This document shows, piece after piece, positions 1-14,417 of a stretch of DNA of 64,000 nucleotides. Source of the stretch: Brasenia schreberi (taxonomy: Eukaryota; Streptophyta; Magnoliopsida; Nymphaeales; Cabombaceae). Under the pieces are notes generated by a model. It worked only from the letters and a program-made list of their open reading frames with translations, searched no databases and was not told where the DNA came from. The translations under genes and the position numbers were made by a program. The stretch spans positions 2,540,501 through 2,604,500 of the forward strand of contig JAYKKT010000037.1 in assembly GCA_036023115.1 (NCBI GenBank), written 5' to 3'. Numbering within the stretch: the stretch's first letter is position 1; every line of letters starts with the position of its first letter.

Positions 1-2076
1 GGAAAGTGGCGAAAGATGTGTTAGGTGAATCTAAAGGAGGTGTACCGGCCCAAAAAGAAGCTTTGTGGTGGAGTGAAGTAGTTTAAAATAAAATCAGGCA
101 AAGAGGGCATGTTACAAATTACATTATGTAGACTAGTGAAACTTTAAAGGCTTATAAGAAAAAAAGAAAGAAGTGAAAAAGGCCGTTAGTGAAGCAAAAG
201 CTAAAATTTGAGAGGATTTATATAAAAAGCTCAACTTAAAAGAGGGTAAAAGAGATATTTTTAGGATAGTTGGGGCTAGAGATAAGAAAACTAAGGATCT
301 TAATTTTGTTAGATACATCAAAGACGAGGATGAGAAAATTCTAGTGACAAATGATAATATAAAAATTAGATGGAAAAACTATTTTTATAAGTTTTTAATA
401 AAAATAAAGATATTAGTATTAACTTACGAGAGATAGCCAAATCAAAAAAGTATATAAATCACAATTTCTATCGATGTGTTCAAAAGAATGCAGTCAAAGA
501 GGCTCTTAAACATATGAAGGGTGGTAAATTGATAGGACCAGACAATATTCTTATAGAAGTTTAGAAAATCCTAGGATAAACAGGAATCACTTGGCTCACA
601 AGACTATTTAATGAAATATGGAGAAACCAAAAGATGTCCGAAGAATGGAGAGCGAGTACACTTATACCCATATATAAGAACATGGGAGAATTCAAAATTG
701 TGTGAAATATTGGGGTATCAAGTTAATAAGCCATACTATGAAATTGTGGGAAAGAATTATCGAACATAGGTTAAGACAAGTATCGAGTACAACAGAGAAC
801 CAATTTGGATTCATGACAGGCAGATCTACTATTCAAGTGACTCACCTTTTAAGATGTTTTATAGAATATTTTAGAGAAAAAAAAAGACCTTTACATGATA
901 TTTATTGATATAGAAGAAGCTTATAATATGTTACTAAGAGAAGAACCTTGGAAAAAAGAGGTATCTCATTGACATTCATAAACCTTATAAGAGACATGTA
1001 CGATGGTGTAAAAACATATTTAAGTCGTCTTATAAAATATTTTAGAGGAAAAAAGAAAGACCTTCACATGATATTTATTGATCTAGAAAAAGTTACGATA
1101 GGGTACCAAGGGATGTTCTTTGAAGAACCTTGAAAAAAGAGGTATCCCATTGACATACATAAACTTTATAAGAGGCATGTACGATGGTGCAAAAACATGT
1201 GTGTGGACTCGTGAAAGAATGACAAACTTCTTTAAAGTTAATATTGGGTTACATCAAGGATCAATTTTAAGTCCATACTTATTTATAATGGTGATTGATG
1301 AGATAAGAAACATATTCAAGATAAAGTGCCTTGATTTATATTATTTACATATGACATTGTGTTAGTGGAGGAATTTAAGGAAAAAGTTGTAGAAAATTGG
1401 AACTATGGAGAGAAACATTAGAAAATAGAGGCTTCTGACTTAGTAGGACAAAGATAGAATATATGGAATGTAAGTTTGATCATTTGGTTACTTCAGAGGA
1501 CATAGAAATTAAGAATGACACACATTGCATCTCTCAAAAGTAAAGTTTTAAATATCTAGGGTCAATTTTTGATAGTGATGAAAGAATTGATGGAGATATT
1601 ACACATAAAGAAGATATTGTTAAAGGTAAAGGTAAATATTATAAAGCATCAATTAGACCTGTCATGTTTATTGTTCTGAGTGTTGGGTAATTAATCATCA
1701 ACATGTACAAAAGATGTATGTGGTAGAAATGAAGATGTGGAGATGGATGAGTGGTCATATAAGGAAAGACTATATACGTAATGAGGTTATTAGAAACAAA
1801 TTGGGAGTAGCACCAATAGAGGATAAAATGAAATAATATCCTTTAAGATGATTTAGACATATAGAAAGAAGATCAAAAGAAGCGCCTGGAAGAAGGTATC
1901 AAAAACTAGATTTTGAAAGTATTAAAAGAGGTAGAGGATGACCACAAGTGTTGGAAAGAAACAATAAAGAATGATCTAACTTATGTTGAGTTAACTGCAA
2001 ACATGGTACATGATAGGATTATGTGAAAACAAAGATTCCATGTAGGTGACCACGTCTAGTATGAGAAAAGGCAAAT
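1..2076 (+). mobile_element. RTE-type LINE, 5'-truncated by window edge and degenerate
   Basis: The stretch aligns by eye along its length with the full-length RTE element at 41296-44564, starting at the point equivalent to about 42580 and ending at the 3' signature 'gtctagtatgagaaaaggc', after which the (TTG)n tail is absent. It encodes broken pieces of the reverse transcriptase: a segment ending in QFGFMTGRSTIQVTHLL at 702-908, and the palm region with [19 protein letters not shown] at 1120-1365. The FADD catalytic box is lost where the frame changes (about 1340-1370). The C-terminal region (MSGHIRKD, KLGVAPIEDKM and the final WKQRFHVGD-like end) follows with stops and frameshifts. It cannot encode an active protein. 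It carries an internal tandem duplication, described separately. The family call is firm; the left end lies outside the window. Confidence 0.9.
850..1198 (+). repeat. Tandem duplication of about 170 bp inside the RTE fragment
   Basis: Two successive copies of the same part of the reverse transcriptase are present: 'agaatattttagag' to 'gtacgatggtgtaaaaacat' (about 850-1017), and then 'aaaatattttagagg' to 'gtacgatggtgcaaaaacat' (about 1021-1198). The complete element at 41.3-44.6 kb has this segment only once (43430-43605). The second copy is closer to the intact sequence than the first. Confidence 0.85.
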
Positions 2077-5000
2077 ATGAGGTTGATCTGATGGTGGCTC
2101 ATAATGAGGTTGCTGAATCTTGTGTATTTTTGTGCCATTCAAACTTGAGAAAGAGACCATGACAGTGATAGCGCTACCATAAGGAGCCATTTTGGATTTT
2201 AAGCAAATCATGACAGCAGATCGTTTTATTCCTTTGAGTTGCACCACTGTCAGCTACATTGTTTAACACATGCAGCTTCATGCATGGAGATACATGAGCA
2301 CCAAAAAAACAGTTTGTAAAGATGCACCAATCGAAATTTAACTCACCAAGAGTTCAGCTTCCATGAACAAAAGGGACATCATTGCTCGAATTTAGAAGGT
2401 AAATCTCCCCTATAAACCGTTGATAATTTTCGTCAACCCTTCAAACTTGGGGATCCTCAGTTTAGCTCTCATAGTTCCCATAAGCATGAGCATCAATACA
2501 TGCTTATCTAATAGTAAAATTGATCAACTCTAAGTCGTGAGGATGTACATAAGTGATATGCTGAATGTATGCATTCAAAACTTTTGGGAATGCAAAAAAA
2601 TTGCTGGATACAGGCAGTTTGATTCCAAGAAAACCGAATCCTGGCATTCGGCCAGTTTGAACTTCAAACTCGTTCCTATTCTGCCATACGTGAACTTTTG
2701 ACCGACGGGCATGTCCATCAACTTTAGTAGTGAATTACTAACATTCAGTTAGTTGGAACTCTGGAAATATGGCGGGTTAAGCATGCTATCTTATACTCTG
2801 TTCATGGCTACTCCGGTAAGTTGCTGCCCTCATATATGAATGAGGCGGTTAGGCAGATCCTTTTTCAGATGCATACACACGCATCAAACTTCCGACTCTT
2901 GACTGAAAGCCGTCCCCTCGCGATTGCGCTATGCCCCATGATTGTTAGACCAAATATTATCAATTTTGTCAACTTTGATTAGTCAGAATCACAAGTTAGA
3001 TAGAAAGCTCAACCATTCACAATCTTTATTAAAAGCTCTTAATCCACGGGGGTTTTCACCCTTCTATGATAATTAGACTGATCTCTGACCCGTTGACATC
3101 TCTAGCTCTTAAAGCAATTATGTATTAGTTGTAATAAGAAGCTCCATGAACGTAGTTCTTTTTTTCTTAAATTCTCATGACTGTCAAGACAAACATCTCT
3201 GTCCTGCGTGATGAATGGTTTCGACTAAGTTCTTCATTGGTCCACTATGTGTGCTCTGCATGTCATCATCCATAAGGATGTCAAGGGGTCCGCATTGCCT
3301 TGGGTCGAAGTTGGCTCGGATCCGGGGCTGGTCTTGCTAGTACAAAAGATTGGATCTTATCTGGTCCAACTATATGGCATTTTTTCATATTTCAGGCAGA
3401 AGCCATGTCGGGATACCCGAATGTGCATCTGATAGCTATCTGCCTGACCCTAGTGTTGTTAAAATAAATCTAGTCGGCTATTTTGAACCCTGACCTTAGC
3501 GGGTTCGGGTCATGTTGGTGCTATGGGCCTCCCAGTCTGCCATTTCGAACATCTATGACAGTGTGAGACCTACAAGATTCGATTAATACATTTAGGCCCA
3601 TTAGAGGCTTATAAAACTATTACATGATTTGACCTTGGTTCTAGTTATGATCCAACGTTTTCAGAATATAAATAGGATATTAGATTTGTGGGCATGGTTT
3701 ATACTCTGGTTTAAGTTGACTAGTTAAAGGCATATTCATGGAAGGCCTGGTTGGAGTCAGGCAAGCGCCTAACAAAGGTCAGATCTAGATCTGAATCTAG
3801 ACCTCTTCATTTCTGGGTAAACCCAGACAGTCAGTTCCAAACCAGCAGTCCAGTTCCACTAGAACCTGGAACTGGAACTGAAAGAGCCCCTCCTAGTTCT
3901 GGTTCCACAAGTTCCAGTTTGGTTCTGATTTCAATAGTTCTGGATTGTTTGCTGAAAAAATAAGGTGGATTTTAAGAAAGGAACTAAAAACTACTTGGCA
4001 CAGGCAGCTCTGGACCGTCAATTTCAGTCCTTGTTTGGTTTTCCCATAGGTAGAACTGCAGTTGAACCATGGGTCTCTAGTTTCGGTTCAATCTGGTTCC
4101 ACAAGTGCTTCAGGTTCGATTCAACCTGCTGCAATGTGTTAATACCGGACAGGTCTATCTGAACCAACCTGAGTCAGAACCGAGCTACTCATGGTTTGGC
4201 TTGGTTCAACCCCAAATTGGCTCTTGCATGCACGGCTCTTTAAATGACATTTTTTTGAATCTGTACCGAAACCATACACTAAAAGTACTTTCTTTTTTGG
4301 TGCAATGGGAGGCCCAAGCCACACCAGTGGTGGATCACCTTTGAGGTGAGGTGGGGTGGCCACCCTGCCTGAAATTTGGAAAACCAATGAAGAAGTTACA
4401 GGATGCGGTCGAATCCATGGCTATATCATACATAGTTTAACCCAGCTTAAATGGTCGAATAGGTAGTTTGCCCCATCTCACAAAAAATTCTAGAGCTGCT
4501 GCCACTGAGCCAAACGCACACACCAGATATTGAACTCATGACCTTCAACTTGTCAGTGTTCACCCTCTGGGCTGGTGAGCTATCGCTCCTTATGTGCACT
4601 CTCAATGTAATTATGTTTGGGTTTTTATGATAAACGAAGGGTTACTTTCTTTTAATTCTTTCACCGACCAGACTTTAAGTAGATGGTAGGTCATTTGGTT
4701 GGTGGTGGTACTTAAGAAAATCTCTCTTTCACTTCATTCAATTTGGGCAATAAAGTGTAAAGTATGACAAGCCCTTCGAGAACATGTTTGCACGTAACGT
4801 GTTCAAGGTGTTTAGAGAAAAACAAACACAAGTCAAGCAACAAATACAAGGATTGTTCGATTCATTTGGCTCGTTTACCGGCCCCAGCTTGATCACAGAA
4901 GAACCTCAAAGTTTCGTGCTGAGTTCTTCCCACTTCCGACCCTTCGAGAGAGGCGGTTTGAGAATAAGAAAAGAAACAGCTATATGTAAGTCAAGCAGGA

Positions 5001-5206
5001 TGAGAACCAGTAAGTGAGGCTGGAGAAAGGAGGAGGAAGACAAACGGAGATGGGCCTGTAGCACACGTAGTCCTCGTGGGCTTGATAAACAGCACAGATC
5101 ATTATTATATCCTCCGTCTTTTCCTATAAGGCATAGGAACGATATTCTACGGATCTCGTTTGTTTCTCTCTATCTTCTTGGACCCTTCCTGGGCCATCAT
5201 CATGGG
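2077..5206. other. No supportable gene; repeat-derived intergenic DNA
   Basis: Only short open frames without recognisable domains are present. Around 3740-4240 the DNA is rich in GGTTC/GAACC words ('ctggttccacaagttcc', 'ggttcaatctggttcc'), a low-complexity style that recurs at 15.5, 17.0-17.5, 21.8-22.2 and 50.8 kb. At 4500-4600 there is 'gaactcatgaccttcaact', which recurs at about 16.1 kb and, in part, at 21.6 and 40.9 kb, so it belongs to a dispersed repeat. I looked for the missing phytoglobin first exon on the plus strand in 4.6-5.2 kb and did not find it. Confidence 0.5.
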
Positions 5207-5679
5207 TATAAGTAGTGGAAGGCCACTGTCAGTCCAATTACTAACAATGACCATAAAATGCGGGAAGAAGGATCCTCTTCCCGAATTTCATGAGATCGTA
5301 ATTTCGAAAATACAAACATTCATAAAACAGTTTTTTGTTTTTCAAAAGGTTCACGCATCTTCCGGATAAATCAAAATGGTTGTTAAAAAGAAAAGCTTAG
5401 AGAGGAAAACTCGGAAGACGGAAAAGCCATGTATAAAAACAAAGAATCGTACACAAAGAAACAAGCGATTCACACTTACAATCTTATGAGAAAACCCTAT
5501 ATGGGTAACCCAAAAATAACATACACACTTCTTTGTTCATCTTTTATCCTACATTACAGGAAATACAGAAAGTAAGGAAAAATAGAAAGCAGAACCGAGG
5601 GACAGTCGGCTTTTGCTGCACCATAATCGAACATTGGCAACCTTAGACGGCTTCAACAAACAACGATTGCCCCAACATC
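5207..5679 (+). repeat. 5' LTR of Copia-1
   Basis: It matches 10978-11394 nearly throughout, for example 'attactaacaatgacca' and 'gagggacagtcggctt' in both copies. A TATA-like box (TATAAAAA) lies at 5432-5439, matching one at 11191-11198 in the right LTR. The right edge is set by the primer-binding-like sequence at 5680; the last about 25 bp have no counterpart in the right LTR. Confidence 0.88.
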
Positions 5680-5692
5680 TCGTATCACAGCC
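5680..5692 (+). other. Primer-binding site candidate of Copia-1
   Basis: TCGTATCACAGCC differs at two positions from TGGTATCAGAGCC, the usual plant Copia primer-binding site complementary to the 3' end of initiator tRNA-Met. It lies directly after the left LTR. Confidence 0.6.
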
Positions 5693-6059
5693 TGTTCAAG
5701 CTTTGCGACAACTCCAAAAAAGCACGCAAATTCTATAAACAAAAAAAAAACTTCATTAGTGAGAGAGAAGCCCAAAAACTTTTTCCGGCGTAAGTAGATT
5801 TTTACAACAAAAAAAAGAAGGATACTAAAAGAGAAAAAGGAAGTCTGGACAACCGGAAGTCACCCATTGAAGGTGGCCTTAGGTAGTAGGTCAAAGCCTT
5901 GGAAATCAAAAGCATAGCCTAAACACAACAGAGATCAGACAAAGAGAAAGAGAAAAAAAGAGAAGGCCAGTCAAGCAGAAAAGAACCATTGGCTATCTCC
6001 TCTTTGTTTTCTCTCCCTTAGTAATGAAACCAAAGAGGAACATAGGTTAAGCCAAGACA

Positions 6060-6826
6060 GTAAGAGGAAGAATGCCCTGATGGCTAGAGGCAGAAAGCCC
6101 AAATGGCCTGAGGCGGAGAGCCCAAAATGGCTTGAGGCGGAGAGCTCAAAATGGCCACAAGCAGAGCCCAGATGATCAGAGGCAAAGACTAGGAAGGGCG
6201 ATGGCGACAACCCACAGGCGGCAACAATAGTCGCATCAGTCTCTCTCCCTGTCTCTCCATTCTTTATTTAAACTCTCCAAAACCGCATGCGAAAAATTGC
6301 CCAGGGTAGCGGTTTTGCCTGCTGAAATATCAGTTTTGCCCTTACACAGAAATGAAAATTATAAAATACCAATGGGCAAAATTATTGAAATATTCAAATA
6401 TTTTAGGGTAAAAAAACTGTTTTACCCATATCAGTGTAAAAAGTCTTTTCTATCCTCTCACAGTCCGTGAAACTACAAAAAATCAGGGTGTAGTTTTACT
6501 GATTTGTCCCTTATCATTTCAAGAAATTACAAAACCCGAATTTTGGGTGTTGTTATAGATATAGCCCTATCAGTTTTTCAAAATATTCATTATATCACCT
6601 TAGAAAAGTACAAGAATACCCTTGTACTTTCTGAGAAATGCCCTGAATAATATTTTTTCAAATACAATTATGATTTTTACTGTATTTCCAGAATAATACT
6701 TGCAGGTTAAGTAAACTGCAAAATAGTGCTTGGAAATATTTACAACACGATTTTTACTAGTTTTCTAGAATAATACTTGCAGGTTAAATAAACTGCAGTA
6801 CAAACTCTCAAATATTTATTGTTTAG
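6060..6826 (+). repeat. Short tandem repeats in the Copia-1 leader
   Basis: Between the primer-binding site and gag there are two small arrays. At about 6080-6175 a unit of roughly 30 bp built on 'gcccaaaatggcttgaggcgg' is repeated about three times with drift. At 6670-6826 a segment containing 'agaataatacttgcaggtta' occurs twice with a period of about 79 bp. Copia-2 has a comparable but different leader array at 56215-56430. Confidence 0.7.
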
Positions 6827-6985
6827 TACTTAGAACTTATGGATATTGCATTTAGGTGCCTGACTATATTTTTTTGATTCTTTATGAAATGTCTTATATA
6901 AATCTATTTGATAAATGTTTTATATTTTCTATCTTAAAATGTATAGACTCTCTACTTGTTGTCTCTGCGAAAAAGTTTTAAAAAA

Positions 6986-9900
6986 ATGACTTCTAGAATT
7001 TGTGTGTTTGAATTGGTAAAGACTGAAAAGTTAAATGACTTAAATTTTCAAATATGAAAAAGAAGAATACCATTAGCCTTAACTTTAGAAGGAGTTGATT
7101 ATGTACTGAAGGAAACAATTTTACCTTCTACACTAGTTGCAACAAATGAAGAAAAAAAGAGATATAAGACATTTCTAAAGGATGACACAATAGCCAGGAC
7201 AATAATGTTGACTTACATGAAAGACAACTTGATTAGGGTCATTGAGGAATTTGAAATTGCTAAAGAGCTATTTGTTTTCCTGATCACTAAATATGATACT
7301 AAAGCTAAGCTACATATACAACTACTCCTTCAGAAGTATAACTCTTACAAAATGAAAGAAGGTGACAACGTAGTTGAACATGTTAACCAAATGTTGATAA
7401 TGGCTAGAGATTTGCTGTAGCAAAGTCAGCCATTCCTGAACCGATACAAATATCCACGATTCTAAATAGTCTTCCCACTTCTTTGAATATGGTAACCACA
7501 ACTCTAAGACTTTGACATGATTTTATCCTTTCTGAACTCCCATTAAAACTAGCAATCGAACAATAATATATGAATAATATTAAAAGAGAAAAATTACTAG
7601 TTGCTGAAGATGATATAGGGTCTACCTCCAAGAATGAGGAAAAAAGAAAACCAAACAAGAATTTTGGTAAAAATAAAAAGCAGAGCGGTCAAAATTTTAA
7701 GAAATCGTAGGAATTCACTTTTCGGTAAAATGCTTCAATTGTGACAAGATAGAGCACTATAAAAGAGACTGTAGCAACAAGAAAACCAATGTAGGAAACA
7801 ATCAACGACGCGACTCAAGAGAGAAGCAGGACATAATTTGCATTATTTATGAATGCCTCTATATAGACTGCCTGATGACTAGTTAGTGGAACGACTTAAG
7901 AGCGACCTGACATTTATCGAAGAGGAAAGAGGGAGCCATTGACCTGAAGGAGTACTAGTCTGGCGAGCATCGATTATACATGGGGAACAATATCTTTTCT
8001 GATGTTTTTAGGGTTAGGTCATTTAGAATTTTTGTACTCATTGATACCTGACATAGTGATTGTACTCATTGATGTATTAATTGTGCCCTCTATTATGCGC
8101 AATCTTGTACCAGTCCTTCTCTTAGTAAAGAAAGGGTTTGAAGTCAAGTTTGTCCCTAGGAAAGTCACAGTGGAAAAGTATGGCAGGATAATATTTTCTG
8201 GTTTGTTTGATGTTGAGCATGAATTGTTTAAACACAACATTAATGAAAATGATAGTTCTTCTTCTGCTTATATTAATAGTATCTATGTGATTGATGTAAA
8301 TGTATGGCATAAAAGATCGAGTCATATAAGTTTAAAGAAGTTGAGAAAATTAACGAACTCTAACGTATTGCCCAATTTTCATGAAAACACTTTTAATAAG
8401 TGTAAAGCTTGTATACAAGAGAAAATTACTAGAAAATCATTTCCAAAAAAGTAACTAGAGCAACAACTCTATTAGAGATTATTCACACCAACTCTAAAAA
8501 ATAACACATTGATGAAAGGTTTATTTAATAACCATTATTGATGATTACTCGAGATATATTTATATATATCTCATAACACATAAATCTAAGGCAAACATTC
8601 AAAGAATATAGGCAGCAAATAGAGAAGCAATTGGGGCATATAATCAAAGTCTTCAGATCAGATAAAGGTGGAGAATATATCTCTGCAGAATCTTTATAAT
8701 TCTGCAAAGACTTTGGTATTGCAAAGCAAAATACAATGCCCAAGACACCTTAATAGAATGGTATAGTAGAAAGATATAATAAGACTCTATTGAACATGAT
8801 AAGATCCATGCTAATAGATACTTATATGCCAAAGATATTTTAGGGAGAAGCGATAAGTATAACTGCATATATACTCAATAGAGTTTCATGTAAAATTGTA
8901 TTCTCTACACCATATGAGATATGATTTGGAAGAAAACCAAACCTAGGTCATCTCAGGAAGTAGGGATCTATCGCTCATGTGATGATCCTTAATTAGTCTA
9001 GAGACAAACTACATAGTAGATCCTTGAGATGTATATTCATCAAATATCTTAAAGGATCTAAACGATATCGATTTTATAATAAAGACCATAGACTAATAGA
9101 AGAAGGGATGTAAAATTCTTAGAAGAGACTAAGAATGACATTCTTGAAATTGATAATGAGTATGTTGATGATATACTAGGTTTAGATCAATCATCATTTG
9201 AACCTATTGATTAACCTCCTGAACAAACCAAATCTTTAAGTGGACATAAAAGATCTTATGGAGAAAGTGTGTAATTCGGTAGATTTAGATGAGTTCACTG
9301 ATAACTTGACATATCAGTAGGCTATTGACTCATCTAAATCATTAAACTGGAAAAAACCATGGATGAAGAAATTGAATCCATTGAGAAAAATCAAGTCTGG
9401 GAGTTAATTGATTTGCCAAGAGTAAGGAAAGCCATAGGTTGTAAATGGGTTATAAGAAAAAAGTATAAGATCAATGAAACAATTGACAAGTTTAAAGAAA
9501 GGTTGGTTGCAAAGGGGTTTTCCAAAAAGGAGGGGATAAATTATGTTGAGACATATTCCCCTATTGAGAAATTTGCATCCATCACAATAATCCTGACAAC
9601 ATCAACATATTATAATTTGGATTTACATTAGTTAGATGTAAATACTGCTTTTCTAAACAGAGATTTAGATGAAATCATATATATGTAGCAGCCCAAAGGA
9701 TATATAGTTGAAGGCTAAGAAGATAAAATATATAGGTTGAGAAAATCCTTATATGGCCTGAAACAGTCACCTCGCCAATGGTATTTGACTTTTCAAAATG
9801 TCATAGTTGAACTTGGGTTTGTGGCTAATGAGCTTAGTCATTGTGTATATGCTTGGAACAGTGGGATCCACTTTGTCATCCTATCTTTATATGAAGATGA

Positions 9901-10814
9901 CTGGGAATGATATTGAGATGATTGCCAAAACCAAGTCATGTTGACTGGGAAAACATCCTTATCCTGGGTATAAAGATTTCTCGAGATAGAGAATCAAAAC
10001 TTTTATGCCTAAGTCAAGAGAGATATATTGATTATATTCTGAAGAAGTTTAAAATGGGTGAATGCAAGTTTGCATCTACACCTGTTGCGAAAGGGATCAA
10101 ATTGAGTAAGGTTGATTGTTTCGGTGAAGGAGACGATAAGCCTAATGTTCCTTATGCACAAGCTGTGGGCAGCCTGATGAATGCTATGTTGTACACAAGA
10201 CCTAATATCAGCTTTGTTGTTGGTCTTGTGAGTAGATATCAAAGTAATCCTGGTTTGCAACATTGGATAGTTGTGAAAAGGATTCTAGGATATCTGAAAG
10301 GAACAAAAGACTTGAAACTTTATTTTCAAGCAAATGAACTGAAAGTGATAGGATACTTAGACGCTAACTTTGCTGCAAGCAAAGATGACAACAAATCAAC
10401 CTCAAGATAAATATTTTTATTTGGAGGTGGTGCAGTTTATTGGGCATGCAAGAAACAAGGTTGTGTAATGCTGCATACAAAAGAGGCTGAGTATGTTGCT
10501 TACAGTATGGCTGCTACTAGTACCATTTGAATAAGCCGCTTCATAGTGATTTGAAGCTGTATATAGCCAACGAGCCAGTTGTTATATATTGTGACATTAG
10601 TACAATAATTACTCTTATTAAGAGTGGAGTTGATAACTCTCGAAGCAAGCATATAATGATTAAATATTACTATATTCATGATATGCTCAAAAGAAGTGAA
10701 ATAACTATATGTTATATGCTAACTATTGATATGTTGGCTGACTCCTTAACAAAAGGCATCTCAAAAGGATTGTTTACTAAATATGTAACCCATATGGGAT
10801 TGAGATATGCCTAG
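6986..10814 (+). pseudogene. Copia-1 gag-pol polyprotein remnant
   Basis: Gag probably starts at 6986 (MTSRICVFEL, matching MSSRICVSEL of Copia-2). The Gag core at 7205-7420 contains KMKEGDNVVEHVNQML and then meets a stop. A CCHC-type knuckle (KCFNCDKIEHYKRDC) lies near 7730-7775. The GAG-pre-integrase segment with HKRSSHISLKKLRKL and KCKACIQEK is at 8002-8454. The reverse transcriptase starts at 9359 with WELIDLPRVRKAIGCKWV and includes SLYGLKQSPRQWY; the catalytic YVDD is altered to YEDD near 9890-9900. RNase H follows (GYLDANFAASKDDNKST at about 10350; later AEYVAYSMAA), ending about 10814. At least ten stops or frameshifts break the frame. Catalytic changes and breaks make it non-functional. 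Confidence 0.9.
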
Positions 10815-10819
10815 TGTAT

Positions 10820-10838
10820 AAGTGTAGAGAATACACTT
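10820..10838 (+). other. Hairpin after the Copia-1 pol end
   Basis: AAGTGTA-GAGAA-TACACTT is an inverted repeat with a 7-bp stem and 5-nt loop immediately after the RNase H coding end. Copia-2 carries four related hairpins at the same relative position (60393-60521). Confidence 0.7.
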
Positions 10839-10977
10839 TGTTGTGAGTTATGTTGGAAAAACACATTACTTGTAGAAAAATCATATAACGGATAAAAGTT
10901 ACAATTTAGTAAACCCCAAAGTAGTGGGAGGAAAAACCAGTGTATCAAAAGATCGACTCTAGTGGCCAAGTGGGAGA

Positions 10978-11629
<652 letters not shown>

Positions 11630-12396
11630 TGAAACGAACTTCCATCTAATATGGGCATCTGTTCATTGATCATGACTTCCAACTCTTGTTAATTATAAAC
11701 TGTGTTAAGCTACTAATTGTATACATGGAACGTGGAGATCAGCGGCTGGATCAGGGAACCCCTCTATAAAGTGGAAGAATAGCCCAGGGGTGACAGAATA
11801 TGTACTGCAGTCCACGAATGGGCCATGGTCTTTTGCTGTTTATTCAAAATTTGGGCATCGGTGGGGCAGCCGTCCCACCTCTGCTCGGTTTAGATGCGCC
11901 ACCGATGGTGGTCTCAAGCACAAGTTGGGACTGGCAATCTTTTAATACAATTTGCTTGATGTTGTAATTGATGATAGACTGTGGTGATTCATTTTTTTTT
12001 TTGTTTATGTTTATTTCGTTGGTTAAAGAAATGATATATTGGTTGATTGTTCGACAGACATGTGAATCAGCTGTTTAATTACGAGAGAAGGGTGAGGTTG
12101 TGGTTTGAGAGAACACCCTCAAGAACCTTGGCTCTGTGCATCTGAGGAAGGGTGTCCAAGATACTCATTTTGAGGTGAGCTTAATTAAATTAAAATGAAT
12201 ATTTTCCTAAAAGGTCAGAGGTTCACTTGTACTTACGTTCGATTATGAACTACAGAAAAAGTTGGTTAATTATGACATCCATTAAAAGTAGAAAGTTGGT
12301 AAGCAAAGTAAATCAAATTAACTGCAGAGAGTAATATATATATATATATATATATATATGAGAACATGATAAATGCACACACCTATTTATGTTCAA

Positions 12397-14215
12397 ACAA
12401 CAACAACTAAGCACATGGATTCTTTGTTTCCACATAGCCCTATCATGTGTTATGCTAGCATTTAACTCAATATAAACTAGATCATTCTTTATAGTTTCTT
12501 TCCAATACTTTTGTGGTCATTCTTTTCCTCTTTTAATATTTTCATAATCTAATTTTTCATATCTTCTTACGAAACTGTCTTTTGGTTGTCTTTTTACGTG
12601 TTCAAACCATCTTAAACGATTTTCCTTCATTTTATTCTCTATTAATAGTACTCCCAATTGGTTTATAATAACCTCATTATGTATATGGTATTTCCTTGTG
12701 TGACCACTCATTAATCTCAACATCTTTATTTCTACTACAAACATCTTTTACACATGTTGATCATTAACTGCCCAACACGCACAACCATAAAACATAACAT
12801 GTCTAATTGTTGTTCTATAATATTTACCTTTTAACTTTAATGGTATATTCTTATCACAAAGAATACCTAATGCCTATTTCCATTTTAACCAACTGGCATT
12901 AATTATATGCATAACATCTCCATCAAATTTTTTATTTTGAAAAATTGATCCTAAGTATTTACATTTGAAGTACCCAAATGATCAAAATTATATTCCATAT
13001 ATTTTGTCTTTGTTCTATTAAGTCGGAAGCCTTTACTTTCTAACCTTTCTCTCCATAGTTTCAATTTCCTATTACTTTTTCCTTATACTCATCCACTAAC
13101 ATAATGTCATTTGCAAATAACATACATCAAGGTACTTCATCTTGAATATGTTTTGTTAACTCGTCAATGACCAATATAAATAAATATAGACTTAAAGTTG
13201 ATCAATTATGTAACCCAATATTAACTTCAAAGGAGTTTGTCATTCCTTCATGAGTCCTCATACAAGTTTTTGTGCAATCATACATGTCTCTTATAAGATT
13301 TATGTATGTCATACCTCTCTTTTTCAAGGTTCTCCAAATATCTCTTGGCACCCTATGGTAAACCTTTTGTAGATCAATAATCATGCGAAGGTTTTTCTTT
13401 TTTGCTCTAAAATGTTTCATAAGATGTATCAATAGGTGAATCGCTTCAATAGTAGATCTGTCGGGCATGAATCCGAATTGATTCTCTATTGTACTCGATA
13501 CTTGTTTTAACCTACGTTCGATAATTCTTTCCCATAGTTTCATAGTATGACTCAATAACTTGATACCTCTATAATTCAAACAATTCTTAATATCTTCCTT
13601 GTTCTTATATATGGGTATAAGTGTGTAAATCAAATTTCATTAAATAGTCTTGTGACGTAAGTAAGCCTCACCTCTCCTAGAAATTTTCATACTTATTGTC
13701 TAGTCCTACAGATTTACCAACCTTCATATATTTAAGATTCTCTTTGACTTCATTCTTTTAAATACGCTAATAAAAATTATGGTTTATATACTTTTCTGAT
13801 TTGGTTAACTCTCATAAACTAATACTAACATATGTATTCTCATTAAAAAGCTTATAAAATATTTTTTTCATCTATTTTTAATATGAGCATTCGTCACTGG
13901 AATCTTCTCATCCTCATCTTTGATGCATCTAACAAAAGTAAGATCCTTAGTTTTCTTATCTCTAGCCTTAGGTATCCTAAAAATATATTTTTCATATTCT
14001 TTTGAGTTAAGCTTTTTATATATATCCTTCCAAATTTTGTCTTTTGTTTCACTAACGACTTTTTTTGCTTTTTTCTTTACTTTCTTATAAGCCTAAAAAA
14101 GTTTCGCTAGTCTTCTTAACATAATGCAATTTGTAACATGTCTTCTTTACCTTGATTTTACCTTCCACCACTTCAAACATTTTTAAAATTTCAGCCATAA
14201 ATTTTCAACCAATTG
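12397..14215 (-). mobile_element. RTE-type LINE fragment in phytoglobin intron 3
   Basis: On the minus strand this reads from an internal point equivalent to about 42650 of the full element to the 3' end, finishing with 'gcttagttgttgttg' at 12397. The best open piece (13202-13633) carries KLLSHTMKLWERIIERRLKQ and [17 protein letters not shown] of the reverse transcriptase. The C-terminal piece at 12517-12744 carries MSGHTRKYHIHNEV and RLRWFEHVKR. Stops, small deletions and loss of the endonuclease half show a 5'-truncated dead copy. The exact 5' edge (14170-14220) is uncertain. Confidence 0.88.
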
Positions 14216-14372
14216 ATTTTTCAAATCAATAGTGAGTTTTGAATTAAAGAAGAAAAAAATACTTATCCTTTTGAAAAGTGTATTTAATGCACATAATAAC
14301 AATTGAAAGATTGAAATCTTTAAGTAGATTTGAGCATGAATAAGTATGTGCATTGACTATGATCTCTCTCTT

Positions 14373-14417
<45 letters not shown>

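Noticed and set aside
12058..12174. A second intact phytoglobin built from exons 2-4 with the stops read through
   Set aside because: Two in-frame stops in exon 3, frameshifts in exons 2 and 4, and no first exon exclude a working gene.
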